Of a stretch of 64,000 nucleotides of DNA, positions 44,507 through 54,118 are shown piece after piece; position 1 is the first letter of the stretch, and each line of letters begins with the position of its first letter. Under the pieces are notes generated by a model. The model saw nothing but the letters and a program-made list of their open reading frames with translations. It did no database searches and was not told where the DNA came from. Position numbers and translations under genes: made by a program. This DNA comes from Streptomyces sp. SID8374 (lineage in GTDB: Bacteria > Actinomycetota > Actinomycetes > Streptomycetales > Streptomycetaceae): the NCBI RefSeq assembly GCF_009865135.1, contig NZ_WWGH01000002.1, positions 1,922,001-1,986,000 on the forward strand, in the 5' to 3' direction.

Positions 44507-47500
44507 GTGGACAGCGCAGATGCCCGGACGGCGGATTCCGGACGGCCGATGTCGTTCGCACAGCGACGGCTGTGGTTTCTGGACAGCCTGCGCCCCGGGA
44601 CGCCGGGTGACCTGCTGCCGCTGGCACTGCGCGTTCGGGGGGACCTCGACGAGAAGGCCCTGACCGGGGCCTTCGAGGCCGTACTCGCCCGGCACGAAGT
44701 GCTCCGGACCCGGTACCCGTCCGTGGACGGGGAGCCGGTCGCGGTGGTGGAGCCTGCCGTGGAGGTGCCGTGGGACCACCGGGACCTGCGGAGCCTGCCT
44801 TCCCTGGAGCGCGAGTCACGCCTCACCGGGCTGATCGCCGCCGAACTGGTCAGGCCGCTGCCGCTGGACACCGCGCCGCCGCTGCGGCTGACGCTGGTGC
44901 GGCTCGGCGATCAGGAGCACCTGCTCCTGATCGTGGTCCACCACATCGCCTTCGACTTCTTCTCCTGGCCCGTCCTCACCCGGGAACTGGCGGCCGGGTA
45001 CCAGGCCCGTACGGGAGGTGCGGGAGCGGAGCCCGAGCCGCTGCCCCTCCAGTACGCGGACGCCGCCGTTCAGCAGGCCGCGCGCCTCACCGGCCCCCGG
45101 GGCGAGCGCCAACTCGCCTACTGGCGTGAGCGGCTGGCCGGACTCGAACCCCTGGAACTGCCCGCCGACCGGCCGCGGCCGGCCATCTGGGACGGCGCCG
45201 CCGACATCGCCCGCTTCACCGTTCCGGCCGAACTCGCCGCCAAGGTGGACCGGCTGGCCAGAGAACACCGGGCCACGCGCTTCATGGTGCTGCTCGCCGC
45301 CTTCCAGGCCACACTGGGACGGCTGGCCGACCGCGACGACGTGGCCGTCGGCACCCCGGTCAGTGGCCGGGGGCGGCCCCCGCTCGGTGAGCTGATCGGG
45401 CTGTTCGTCAACTCGGTGGTGCTGCGCACCAGCCTGGCCGGTTCCCCGTCCTTCGCCGAGCTGCTCGGCCGGGTACGGACGGACACCCTGGCCGCGCTCA
45501 GCCATGCCGAGCTGCCGTTCGAGCGGGTCGTCACCGAACTGGCCCACCGGCGTGACCTGTCCCGCAACCCCCTCTTCCAGGTCTCCTTCCAGCTGCTTCC
45601 CCTCCCCGAGGAGCCGGACCACCTGCCCGGCCTGGACACCAGGATGGTCTCCACCCCGGCGTCGGGCACCGCCTTCGACCTGGCACTCGACCTCCTCTCC
45701 CAGCCCGACGGCCGGATCTCCGGCCGGATGCAGTACGCCACCGCACTGTTCGACCCCGACACCGCCGAGCGGATCGGCGCCGCCTTCGTCACCCTGCTGG
45801 CGGCCGCCATGGCCGAACCGGACGCCCCGCTCGCCCGGCTCACCGGGGGGATCGAGGGACTGCCCGGCCGCGAGCGGCGCAGACTGCTGGCCCAGGGCAA
45901 CGACACGGCGCTGGACGTGCCCGACGTCCCCTGGACGGAGCTGTTCGCCCGGCAGGTGTCCCGCGCCCCCGGCGCGGTGGCGGTCAGCGGCTCCGGCGGC
46001 TCCCTCACGTACGGCGAACTGGACGCCCGGGCCGACCGGCTGGCACACCGTCTCGCCGCCCTCGGTGCCGGACCGGGCGTTCCGGTCGGCGTCTTCCTGG
46101 AGCGGGGCCCCGGTCTGGTGACGGCCCTGCTGGCGGTCCACCGGGCCGGCGCCGTCTACCTTCCACTCGACCCGGACTACCCGCCCGCCAGGATCGGCTA
46201 TCTGCTCCAGGACTCCGGCGCCGGGATCATCATCAGCGAAAGGGCCCTCACCGGCCGTCTGGCGGAGACGGGAGGCGGCGGCCGTCAGCCCGAGCCGCGC
46301 ACCCTGCTCCTCGACGACGCCGACGAGAGCTCCCGGGCGACCGGGGCCCCGGGCCCGAGGCCACCGCACCGTCCGCGCCCGGACGAACTCGCCTACATCT
46401 TCTACACCTCCGGCTCCACCGGGCAGCCGAAGGGCGTGCTCGTCGAACACCGGTCGCTCACGCACTTCCTGGCGGCCATGGCCGGCCGTCTGCCGATCGG
46501 CCCCGGTACCACGTTCCTGGGCATCACCACGGTCTCGTTCGACCCGTCCCTCATGGAACTGTGCCTCCCGCTGACCACCGGGGCGCGGCTGCTGCTGGCC
46601 GACCGCGAACAGGCCCGCGACCCGCAGCGGATGGCGGCCCTGATCGACAGCGCCGGCACCGCCCTGGTCCAGGCCACCCCGGTGACCTTGCGGATGCTGC
46701 TGGACTGCGGCTGGCGGCCGGGCGCCGGACTCGACATCCTCAGCGGTGGCGAGAAGCTGCACACCGAACTCGCGGTACGGCTGGCGGACGGCGGTGCGCG
46801 GGTGTGGGACCTCTACGGCCCGACCGAGACCACCGTCTGGTCCACCACTTCCCGCCTCGACCCCCGAGGGCGCCCGGAGGACTGGCAACTGCGGGGCAAC
46901 ACCCGCCTCGTGCTGCTCGACGCCCGCGGGGAACCCGTAGCCGAAGGGGCCGTCGGGGAGATCTGCATCGGGGGCACCGGCCTGGGCTGGGGCTACCACG
47001 GCAGGCCGGCCCAGAGCGCCGCGGCCTTCGTCCCCGACCCCTTCGCCGACCGCCCCGGCGCTCGGCTGTACCGCACGGGTGATCTCGCCCGCCGGCGTTC
47101 CGACGGCTCCTTGGAGATCCTGGGCCGGGCCGACCACCAGGTGAAGATCCGGGGGCACCGGATCGAGCCGGGTGAGATCGAGTCCGCGCTCCTGGCCCTC
47201 GGCCACATCCGGGCCGTGGTGGTCCGTGCGGTTCAGCACCCGGACGGTGACCAGCGGCTGGCCGCCTATCTCGTCATGAAGGAGGCGGCCGCGGCGGCCG
47301 CCCATGACGAGCTGAGGACGGCCCTGCTGGCCACCCTGCCCGACTACATGGTGCCCGAGGCCTTCGTGACCCTGGAGGCGCTGCCCCGGACACCGAACGG
47401 CAAGGTCGACCGCCGGGCGCTGCCGCCGGTGGCCGACTGGGGCGCCGTGGGCGGCTCCACGGGCGCACCACCCCGCACGGACCGCGAACGCGCGGTGGCC

Positions 47501-47776
47501 GCGGTCTGGGAGGACGTGCTCGGCATCCGGGAGATCGGTGTCGACCACGACTTCTTCCAGCTCGGCGGGCACTCCCTGCTCGCCACCCGTGTCTCGGTAC
47601 GGCTCAGGTCCGCCCTCGGGATCGACGTACCGGTCCGGGCGCTCTTCGAGCACCCCACCGTGGCCGCGCTGGCCACCGCTCTGCCCGGCTATCCGACCGT
47701 CGCCTCCGCGGCGTCCGCGCCCGTGCTGGGAGCCAGGCGGCGCACACGCCGCCCGGTGGCGGACGCCCGCCCCTGA
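44507..47776 (+). CDS. Nonribosomal peptide synthetase, C-A-T (glycine-like code)
   Basis: The GTG at 44507 is fixed by GGAGG 6 nt upstream. The 1089-residue product has a condensation domain (about 14-450), an adenylation domain (about 475-985) and a carrier domain (about 995-1070, LGGHSLL, Ser near 1022). The C-domain core motif reads HHIAFDF, so the usual Gly after Asp is Phe. The A domain has YTSGSTGQPKG near 632 and YGPTETT. Manual alignment gives the specificity code D-P-M-Q-L-G-L-V-W-K, closest to the glycine code D-I-L-Q-L-G-L-I-W-K. There is no thioesterase, so the chain must pass to another enzyme. It leads the plus-strand gene run. Confidence 0.9.
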   Translation: MDSADARTADSGRPMSFAQRRLWFLDSLRPGTPGDLLPLALRVRGDLDEKALTGAFEAVLARHEVLRTRYPSVDGEPVAVVEPAVEVPWDHRDLRSLPSLERESRLTGLIAAELVRPLPLDTAPPLRLTLVRLGDQEHLLLIVVHHIAFDFFSWPVLTRELAAGYQARTGGAGAEPEPLPLQYADAAVQQAARLTGPRGERQLAYWRERLAGLEPLELPADRPRPAIWDGAADIARFTVPAELAAKVDRLAREHRATRFMVLLAAFQATLGRLADRDDVAVGTPVSGRGRPPLGELIGLFVNSVVLRTSLAGSPSFAELLGRVRTDTLAALSHAELPFERVVTELAHRRDLSRNPLFQVSFQLLPLPEEPDHLPGLDTRMVSTPASGTAFDLALDLLSQPDGRISGRMQYATALFDPDTAERIGAAFVTLLAAAMAEPDAPLARLTGGIEGLPGRERRRLLAQGNDTALDVPDVPWTELFARQVSRAPGAVAVSGSGGSLTYGELDARADRLAHRLAALGAGPGVPVGVFLERGPGLVTALLAVHRAGAVYLPLDPDYPPARIGYLLQDSGAGIIISERALTGRLAETGGGGRQPEPRTLLLDDADESSRATGAPGPRPPHRPRPDELAYIFYTSGSTGQPKGVLVEHRSLTHFLAAMAGRLPIGPGTTFLGITTVSFDPSLMELCLPLTTGARLLLADREQARDPQRMAALIDSAGTALVQATPVTLRMLLDCGWRPGAGLDILSGGEKLHTELAVRLADGGARVWDLYGPTETTVWSTTSRLDPRGRPEDWQLRGNTRLVLLDARGEPVAEGAVGEICIGGTGLGWGYHGRPAQSAAAFVPDPFADRPGARLYRTGDLARRRSDGSLEILGRADHQVKIRGHRIEPGEIESALLALGHIRAVVVRAVQHPDGDQRLAAYLVMKEAAAAAAHDELRTALLATLPDYMVPEAFVTLEALPRTPNGKVDRRALPPVADWGAVGGSTGAPPRTDRERAVAAVWEDVLGIREIGVDHDFFQLGGHSLLATRVSVRLRSALGIDVPVRALFEHPTVAALATALPGYPTVASAASAPVLGARRRTRRPVADARP

Positions 47777-47937
47777 GGGCCCCCGTCCGACCGCCTTCCG
47801 CAATCCACCGGGCGCCGGAGCCGGCCGTCGCCACCGCACACCGTCGCCAGTCGCCTCACGCAGCCGTCCTGCCGGGGCGTGTCGTCCCGGACCAGGACCG
47901 GCACGAGGGGCGAGAACCGAAAGGACCACCGACCACC

Positions 47938-49251
47938 ATGACCATCGCCTTCACCCCTCCCCCCGTCGTCGTTCCGTCCCTCGGCGAGGCCGGGGCGCCC
48001 GACGTGGACGTCTTCGAGCGGTACGAGTCCCACGTCCGCAGCTACTGCCGCAAGTTCCCGGCGGTCTTCGTCCGGGCCAAGGGCGCCCGGCTGTACGCCG
48101 AGGACGGACGGGTCTTCACCGACTTCTTCTGCGGCGCGGGCTCCCTCAACTACGGCCACAACCCGGACCCGATCAAGGCGCGGATCACCGACTACCTCGC
48201 CTCCGACGGCATGATGCACGGCCTCGACATGTACACCGCGGCGAAGCGGTCCTTCCTGGCCGCGCTGACCGAGCACATCCTGCGCCCCCGAGGCCTGGAC
48301 TACACCGTGCAGTTCTCCGGCCCGACCGGAGCCGACGCCGTCGAGGCCGCCCTCAAACTGGCCCGCAAGGCCACCGGCCGCCGGGGGGTCTTCGCCTTCA
48401 GCGGGGGCTACCACGGGATGACCCGGGGGTCGCTCGCCGTCACCGGCAACGGACGCGCCCGCCGGGCCGGGGGAGTGCACGGCCAGGACGAGGTCACCTT
48501 CATCCCCTACGAGGACGGTCCCCAGGGCCCGTTCGACTCCGTCGCCCTCATCGAACGGCTGCTGGCCGACTCCTCCTCCGGGGTCGAGGCGCCCGCCGCG
48601 GTGATCGTCGAGCCCTTGCAGATGGAGGGCGGCGTGTACCCGGCCTCCGCCGACTGGCTGCGGCGGCTGCGCGCCGTCACCGAACGGCACGGCATCCTGC
48701 TGATCTGCGACGAGATCCAGTCCGGATGCGGCCGCACCGGCACCTTCTTCGCCTTCGAGGAGTCCGGCATCGTCCCGGACATGGTGACCGTCTCCAAGTC
48801 CATCAGCGGCTACGGCCTCCCGCTGGCCCTCACCCTCTTCCGGCCCGGGCTGGACGTCTGGGAGCCCGGGGAGCACACCGGCACCTTCCGCGGCAACCAG
48901 CTCGCCTTCGTCGCCGCGACCGCCGCCGCCGAGCTGTGGAGCGACCCGGAGTTCGTGGAGCGGCTGCCCGTACCGGCCCGCTCCCTGGCCGGCCTCGGCG
49001 CCGAACTGACCGCCGCCGAACCGGAGATCACCGTCCGGGGGCGCGGCATGGTGCTCGGCATCGACCTCGGCCGGGCCGGCGGCGGCAAGCGCGCCGAGGA
49101 GGTCCAGCGGTACGCCTTCGAGCACGGGCTCATCGTCGAACTCTCCGGCCGTGACGACGAGGTCATCAAGGTGCTGCCGCCGCTGACCGTCACCCCCGAG
49201 GAACTGGACCACGGCATCGGCGTGCTCCGCGCCGCACTGCTCGGCCGCTGA
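47938..49251 (+). CDS. Class III aminotransferase, diaminobutyrate-2-oxoglutarate type (EctB-like)
   Basis: The 437-residue protein has the class III PLP fold: FFCGAGSLNYGHNPD, FSGPTGADAVEAALKLARKATGR, FSGGYHGMTRGSLAVTGN, ICDEIQSGCGRTG and the PLP lysine K287 in VSKSISG. The GAGSLNYGHN and FSGPTGADAVE blocks are those of diaminobutyrate aminotransferases such as EctB, which make L-2,4-diaminobutyrate from aspartate semialdehyde and glutamate. No ectA or ectC is adjacent, so the product is more likely a building block for the peptide than ectoine. The carbamoyltransferase gene follows after 35 nt. Confidence 0.85.
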   Translation: MTIAFTPPPVVVPSLGEAGAPDVDVFERYESHVRSYCRKFPAVFVRAKGARLYAEDGRVFTDFFCGAGSLNYGHNPDPIKARITDYLASDGMMHGLDMYTAAKRSFLAALTEHILRPRGLDYTVQFSGPTGADAVEAALKLARKATGRRGVFAFSGGYHGMTRGSLAVTGNGRARRAGGVHGQDEVTFIPYEDGPQGPFDSVALIERLLADSSSGVEAPAAVIVEPLQMEGGVYPASADWLRRLRAVTERHGILLICDEIQSGCGRTGTFFAFEESGIVPDMVTVSKSISGYGLPLALTLFRPGLDVWEPGEHTGTFRGNQLAFVAATAAAELWSDPEFVERLPVPARSLAGLGAELTAAEPEITVRGRGMVLGIDLGRAGGGKRAEEVQRYAFEHGLIVELSGRDDEVIKVLPPLTVTPEELDHGIGVLRAALLGR

Positions 49252-49286
49252 GACCGCACCGACCGCTCCATCCAGGAGGAAGCACC

Positions 49287-50231
49287 ATGCCCCAGGCCGA
49301 ACGCCGCCATCTGATCTCCATCGACGACCTCTCCGACGACGAACTGCTGCACATCGCCCGGCGCGGCGCCGAGTTCTCCGCGGGCGCCGCCGACGACGCG
49401 CGCCCCCTGGCGGACACCGTCGTCGGCGTGCTGTTCCGCAAGACCTCCACCCGCACCCGTACCGCCTTCTCCGCCGGAGCGCTGAGGCTGGGCGCGCGGC
49501 TGATCACCTACGGCCCCGGGGACCTCCAGGAGAACACCGGGGAGACCGTGGAGGACAGCGCGGCCGTACTCTCCCGCATGATCGACGTCCTGGTGGCGCG
49601 CACCGCCGGGCCCGAGCGGGAGCTGCGCGCCTACGCCGACCAGCGGCGGATGGCCGTGATCAACGCGATGAGCCAGGGGGAGCACCCCACCCAGGCGCTG
49701 GCCGACCTGACCACGCTGCTCCGCAGGTTCGGGCGCATCGAGGACCTCCACGTGGTCTACGTGGGCGAGGGCAACAACACCGCCTCCGCCCTGGCCCTGG
49801 CGCTCTCCCGCTTCCCGGGCACGCGGCTCACGCTGCGCACCCCGCCCGGGTACGGACTGGCCCCCGCCTATCTGGAGCGGGCGGCGGCCCATGCCCGGCG
49901 GAGCGGCGCCCGGATCGAGGAGCGTCACGACATGGCGGACCTGCCGGCCGCCGACGTCGTCTACACCACCCGCTGGCAGACCACCGGCACCGCCAAACCG
50001 ACCCCCGACTGGCGCGAGGTGTTCGCGCCCTTCCAGGTCGACGAGAAAACCATGGCAAGCAGCCCCGACGCGGTCTTCATGCACGACCTCCCCGCCCACC
50101 GGGGCGAAGAGGTGACCGCGGACGTGCTCGACGGTCCGGCGAGCATCGCCTTCGACCAGGCCGAGAACAAATACCACAGCGCCCGCGCCGTTCTCGAATG
50201 GTGCGCGGCCGACCGGAGCTCCGAGAGGTAG
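49287..50231 (+). CDS. Ornithine-carbamoyltransferase homologue with altered amine site
   Basis: The ATG at 49287 follows AGGAGGAA. The 314-residue protein keeps the carbamoyl-phosphate loop FRKTSTRTRTAF (50-61), HPTQALADL (133-141) and YVGEGNN (158-164). The ornithine-side motifs are changed. The HCLP motif of ornithine carbamoyltransferase is MHDLP (265-269, Asp267 for Cys), and the usual SMG loop after VYT is RWQTTG (229-234). It should therefore carbamoylate a different amine. Given the diaminobutyrate-type aminotransferase next door, N-carbamoylation of diaminobutyrate or a similar diamino acid is a reasonable guess. Confidence 0.85.
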   Translation: MPQAERRHLISIDDLSDDELLHIARRGAEFSAGAADDARPLADTVVGVLFRKTSTRTRTAFSAGALRLGARLITYGPGDLQENTGETVEDSAAVLSRMIDVLVARTAGPERELRAYADQRRMAVINAMSQGEHPTQALADLTTLLRRFGRIEDLHVVYVGEGNNTASALALALSRFPGTRLTLRTPPGYGLAPAYLERAAAHARRSGARIEERHDMADLPAADVVYTTRWQTTGTAKPTPDWREVFAPFQVDEKTMASSPDAVFMHDLPAHRGEEVTADVLDGPASIAFDQAENKYHSARAVLEWCAADRSSER

Positions 50232-50237
50232 AGCGTC

Positions 50238-52589
50238 ATGGGCGCGGAAAAGCACGCGGAAGACCAGGAAGCCGTTTATCTGCCCGGTGGGCGTTGGCGG
50301 TTGTGGGAGCAGTTTTCGTTGCGTGGGCCGGGTTTTCCGGTGGGGGGTGTGTTGGATCTGGCTCCGGTGGATGTGTCGGTGTATGCGGACAAGTTTGCCG
50401 GTGGGGTGTTGTCGGGTCCTGATTGGGATGAGTTCGAGGGGGTGTTCGGGGAGGTTGCGGCGCGTACTGCGGTGAGGTTGCAGGGTGTTGCGGGTTCTTC
50501 GGATTTCACTGCGGCGGTGGCGTGGCAGAACCGGACGGTGTTGCGGACGGGTTTGCGGCCGTTTCTGGGGTGGGTTCCTTCGGCGTCGGGGCGGTCGAGT
50601 ATGCCGCGTCAGCGTGAGGAGTTGGTGGCGCATTATTGGCAGCGGTTCTGTGTGAAGAACGACACGATCGGGTTTTTCGGTCCGGTGGGCTGGGGTCGTG
50701 TGGATGGTTCGGTGGGGGGTGTGGAGATTGATCCGGGGGAGGGGTTGACGGCGTCGTCGTCGGTGTTCTTCTCGAGTTGGTCGATCGACGCGCTGGCGAG
50801 GACGTTGTCGGCGGACGAGCGGCTGATGGCCTGGATACCCCCACGACGCATCCCGTTCGCCCGCATCGGACGGGGCGGCGCCGGGACATTCGTACGGCTC
50901 CCGGGGCGGCCCGAACAGCCCGTCCCCGGCGAGCTGCTGCCGATGCTCGAACTGGTCGACGGCCGCCGTACCCTCGGCGACCTCGCCCGCGACCTCTCAC
51001 TCCCCGCCGGCCTGGCCGAGGAGCACCTGCGCGAGCTGGTGGGTCGTCGTTGGGTGAGCTGGCGGTTGGAGGTGCCTTCGGGTGCGCGTCCGGACCGGGA
51101 GCTGCGTGCGGTTCTGGAGCGGGTGGGGGATGCGGAGCTGCGGCGTGGTGCGCTGGAGCCGTTGGAGGTCTTGGAGCGGGGTCGTGAGCGGGTGGAGGCG
51201 GCCGGGCGTGACGCGGAGGCGTTGTGCGAGGCGCTGGCGGCGCTGGAGGAGGACTTCACCCGGATCACCGACACCGCGTCCCAGCGTGCCAAGGGCAGCC
51301 GTACGGCGCCCAACAGGTCGCTCGTCTACTCCGACACCCGGCGCTCGGCCACCGCACGGCTCAGCCCCGCCGTCCTGGACGAACTCACCCCGCTCTCCCT
51401 GTGCCTGACGGCCGTGGGCTGGCTGACCAGCCGGTACGCGGAGTCCATGCGCGCACACATCCGGCAGAGCTTCGACCAGGTGCGCGGCGACCGGCCCACC
51501 ACCGACCTCGCCTCGCTCTGGTTCGCCTGCCTGCCCGCCCCGCACGCCGCGTCCATGCCGGAGGCCGACCGGATCGGTGCCGAACTGCGGGAGCGCTGGG
51601 CCCGGATCATCGACGCCCCGGAAGGCGCACGCCGCGTACAGCTGTCCTCCGCGGACATCGCCGACCGGGTCCACGAGGAGTTCGACGGACCGCGCGACGG
51701 CTGGTCGCTCTCCCGCTATGTGAGCCCCGACGTGCTCATCATGGCCAAGGACGCCGCCGCCGTCGAACGGGGCGACTTCGAACTCGTCCTAGGCGAACTG
51801 CACATCGCCATGAACACCGTGGCCGCCTCGCTCTTCGTCAACCAGCACCCCGCCGTCGAGGAGCTGATCGCCGAGACCGACCGCGACTTCCCCGGGCCCC
51901 GGCTGATGCCGATGCTGCCCAAGGAACTGCCGCTGAAGTGGTCGGCCCGCAGCCGCCCCGCCCTGGACCGCCCGGAGGACTACTTCGTCGCCATCGCCGA
52001 ACACACCAGCGACCCGCACCGGGACCGCACCGTGCTCAGCGCCGACGTCACGGTGACCGACCGCGACGGCCGGCTGACCGCCGTCCTGCCCGACGGCAGT
52101 GAGTTCGACGTACTCGACGTCTTCAGCCACGCCCTGACCAACCGCGTCATGGACCGCTTCGCCCTGCGCCCCGACGCGGATCATGTGCCGCGGGTGATGG
52201 TGGACAAGCTGGTGGTGAGTCGTGAGTCGTGGCGGTTCACGGGTGGGGAGTTGGGGTTCGCGGAGGAGAAGAGTGAGGCCCGGCGGTATGTGCGGGCGCG
52301 GAACTGGCGTGGTGAGCGGGGGTTGCCGCGGTATGTGTTCGTGGTGTCGCCGACGGAGCCGCGTCCGTTCTATGTGGATTTCGATGCTCCGGTGTATGTG
52401 AACATCCTGGCCAAGGCTGCTCGTCGGCTGGCGCGGAAGGATCCGGAGGCGAAGCTCACGGTCACGGAGATGCTGCCGAGTCCCGAGCACGCGTGGCTGA
52501 CCGACGACCGGGGCAACACCTACACCTCCGAACTCCGCTTCGTCGCCGTCGACCAGGAACACCAGCAGGGAGGCGTCCCCTCATGGTGA
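50238..52589 (+). CDS. LanB-like (lantibiotic dehydratase N-domain / PEARL-like) protein, copy 1
   Basis: The 783-residue protein matches the LanB glutamylation domain: an N-terminal half with LRGPGFPVGGVLDL and FCVKNDTIGFFGPVGWG, an internal winged-helix-like stretch near LVDGRRTLGDLARDL (about 235-275), and a C-terminal half with FELVLGELH and YVSPDVLIMAKD. There is no separate SpaB_C elimination domain here or next door. Known relatives use glutamyl-tRNA to activate Ser/Thr, or append amino acids from tRNA to a peptide (PEARL enzymes). The DNA alternates between GTG/TTG/GGT-rich blocks shared almost exactly with copy 2 and divergent blocks in normal host codons. Its stop overlaps the next gene by 7 nt. 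Confidence 0.85.
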   Translation: MGAEKHAEDQEAVYLPGGRWRLWEQFSLRGPGFPVGGVLDLAPVDVSVYADKFAGGVLSGPDWDEFEGVFGEVAARTAVRLQGVAGSSDFTAAVAWQNRTVLRTGLRPFLGWVPSASGRSSMPRQREELVAHYWQRFCVKNDTIGFFGPVGWGRVDGSVGGVEIDPGEGLTASSSVFFSSWSIDALARTLSADERLMAWIPPRRIPFARIGRGGAGTFVRLPGRPEQPVPGELLPMLELVDGRRTLGDLARDLSLPAGLAEEHLRELVGRRWVSWRLEVPSGARPDRELRAVLERVGDAELRRGALEPLEVLERGRERVEAAGRDAEALCEALAALEEDFTRITDTASQRAKGSRTAPNRSLVYSDTRRSATARLSPAVLDELTPLSLCLTAVGWLTSRYAESMRAHIRQSFDQVRGDRPTTDLASLWFACLPAPHAASMPEADRIGAELRERWARIIDAPEGARRVQLSSADIADRVHEEFDGPRDGWSLSRYVSPDVLIMAKDAAAVERGDFELVLGELHIAMNTVAASLFVNQHPAVEELIAETDRDFPGPRLMPMLPKELPLKWSARSRPALDRPEDYFVAIAEHTSDPHRDRTVLSADVTVTDRDGRLTAVLPDGSEFDVLDVFSHALTNRVMDRFALRPDADHVPRVMVDKLVVSRESWRFTGGELGFAEEKSEARRYVRARNWRGERGLPRYVFVVSPTEPRPFYVDFDAPVYVNILAKAARRLARKDPEAKLTVTEMLPSPEHAWLTDDRGNTYTSELRFVAVDQEHQQGGVPSW
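50292..50848 (+). repeat. Constant block 1, copy in first LanB-like gene
   Basis: 557 bp matching 55525-56081 with two differences by eye (ATT/ATC and AGT/AGC third positions). Codons are T/G-ending and TTG-rich, unlike neighbouring genes. The match stops abruptly after CCCCCACGACG. Confidence 0.9.
51033..51359 (+). repeat. Constant block 2, copy in first LanB-like gene
   Basis: 327 bp matching 56260-56586 with about six differences, mostly in the last 80 bp. The first two thirds show the same T/G-ending codon style as block 1. Confidence 0.88.
52169..52556 (+). repeat. Constant block 3, copy in first LanB-like gene
   Basis: 388 bp matching 57402-57789 with no difference that I could find. 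Codon style again T/G-ending until about the last 60 bp. Confidence 0.9.
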
Positions 52590-54118
52590 GCCTCCTCGAC
52601 GCCGTCCGGGACCACGCCGCCCGCACCCCGGAGGCCACCGCGCTGCGCGCCCCCGGCAGCGTCGTCAGCTACCGGCAGTTCGATACCTGGACCGACCGGC
52701 TGGCCCACCTCCTGACCGCCCACGGGGTCGGGCCCGAGCGGGTCTGCGCCCTGGCCCTGGAACCGGGCCCGGAGAGCGTGGTCGCGGTGGCGGCCGTCCT
52801 CCGTGCCGGAGGAGCCTTCCTCACGCTGGACGTCACCCAGCCGCCGCCCCGGCTGGCCGCCATGGTCCGCAGCGGCGGCGCCACCGTCCTGATCACCCGG
52901 AGCGCGGTGCGGAAGAAGACGGGGCTGACCGTCGACGGGCCGGTGATCGACCTCGACGACGTCGCAGAGCCGGACGGACCGGGCGGTCCGGGCCCTCAGG
53001 GCGGCACACCCGCCGGCTCCGGGCGGCAGCTCGCCTACGTCAGCCACACCTCCGGCTCCACCGGCACCCCCAACGCCGTCCTGATCGAGCGCGCGGGCCT
53101 CGACTCGTACCTCGGGTTCATCGCCCGGGACTACGGCCTGGGCCCCGACACCGTGGCGCTCCAGGTCGCACCCCTCGGCTACGACGCCTCCATCCGCGAC
53201 ACCTTCGCCCCGCTGGTCGCCGGAGGCACCGTGGTCCTGGCGGAACGCGGCACCCTGCTGCGCGCCGACAGCTTCGCGGAGACCCTGCGCCGCGAAGGCG
53301 TCAACACCCTGCTGAGCGTCACCCCGTCCTTCCTCACCTTCCTGGCCCAGCAGGACCTGGCCGAGGAGCATCTGCGCGGACTGCGCCTCGCCGTGACCAG
53401 CGGGGAGTCGCTGCTGCCCTTCCTCCGCTCCGGTGCGCGCCGCCTGCTGCCCGGCAGCCTGGTCAACCAGTACGGCCCCACCGAATGCACCATGACGGCC
53501 ACCCGTTACGCGGTGCCCCCCGAGCCGGACACCACCCGCGACCTGGTCGGGACACCCATCGACGGGATGACGGTCCGTCTGACCGGCCCCGGCGGTGACG
53601 AGGTGCCCCCGGGCGGCACCGGTGAGATCGTCCTCGGCGGCATCGGCGTGGCGCGCGGCTACCTGGGGCGCCCCGGGCTCACCGCCGACCGCTTCCGCCC
53701 CGACCCCGGGGGACCGCCGGGCGCCCGCGCCTACCGCACCGGAGACCTGGCACGGGCCGGTGAGGACGGCGTTCTGGAGTACCTGGGCCGCTCCGACCGG
53801 CAGGTGAAGATCCGGGGCTACCGGGTCGACCCGGCCGAGATCGAGGGCGTCCTGCTCGGCCACCCCCGCGTCACCGGCGCCGTGGTCACGGCCGAACCGG
53901 ACGAGCAGGGGCGGGTGTTCCTGTACGCCCATGTCACCGGCCCTCTCGACGAGGTGACCGACGCGGAGCTGCGCCGGCACCTCGCTAAGGTCCTGCCGCC
54001 GCACATGATGCCCCGCAGGTTCCACCGCATCGCGCGGCTGCCCACCACCCGTACGGGCAAGACGGACCGGGCGGCCCTGCGCCGCACCATCGCCCCGATC
54101 CCGGACCGCACACCATGA
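52583..54118 (+). CDS. Stand-alone NRPS adenylation domain
   Basis: From the ATG at 52583 (inside the previous gene's end) the product is 511 residues, one adenylation domain without condensation or carrier domain. It has HTSGSTGTPNAV (the usual PKG lysine position is Asn), YGPTEC, YRTGDLAR, VKIRGYRVDP and the catalytic lysine in TRTGKTDRAAL. Manual alignment gives the code D-A-R-S-V-S-Q-M-T-K, which I cannot match to a known residue. It probably loads the free carrier protein encoded two genes downstream. Its stop overlaps the PLP enzyme gene by 4 nt (ATGA). Confidence 0.88.
   Translation: MVSLLDAVRDHAARTPEATALRAPGSVVSYRQFDTWTDRLAHLLTAHGVGPERVCALALEPGPESVVAVAAVLRAGGAFLTLDVTQPPPRLAAMVRSGGATVLITRSAVRKKTGLTVDGPVIDLDDVAEPDGPGGPGPQGGTPAGSGRQLAYVSHTSGSTGTPNAVLIERAGLDSYLGFIARDYGLGPDTVALQVAPLGYDASIRDTFAPLVAGGTVVLAERGTLLRADSFAETLRREGVNTLLSVTPSFLTFLAQQDLAEEHLRGLRLAVTSGESLLPFLRSGARRLLPGSLVNQYGPTECTMTATRYAVPPEPDTTRDLVGTPIDGMTVRLTGPGGDEVPPGGTGEIVLGGIGVARGYLGRPGLTADRFRPDPGGPPGARAYRTGDLARAGEDGVLEYLGRSDRQVKIRGYRVDPAEIEGVLLGHPRVTGAVVTAEPDEQGRVFLYAHVTGPLDEVTDAELRRHLAKVLPPHMMPRRFHRIARLPTTRTGKTDRAALRRTIAPIPDRTP

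Noticed and set aside
47938-49251. Ectoine biosynthesis locus
   Set aside because: Only an EctB-like aminotransferase is present; ectA, ectC and ectD are absent, and the gene is embedded in an NRPS-type run.
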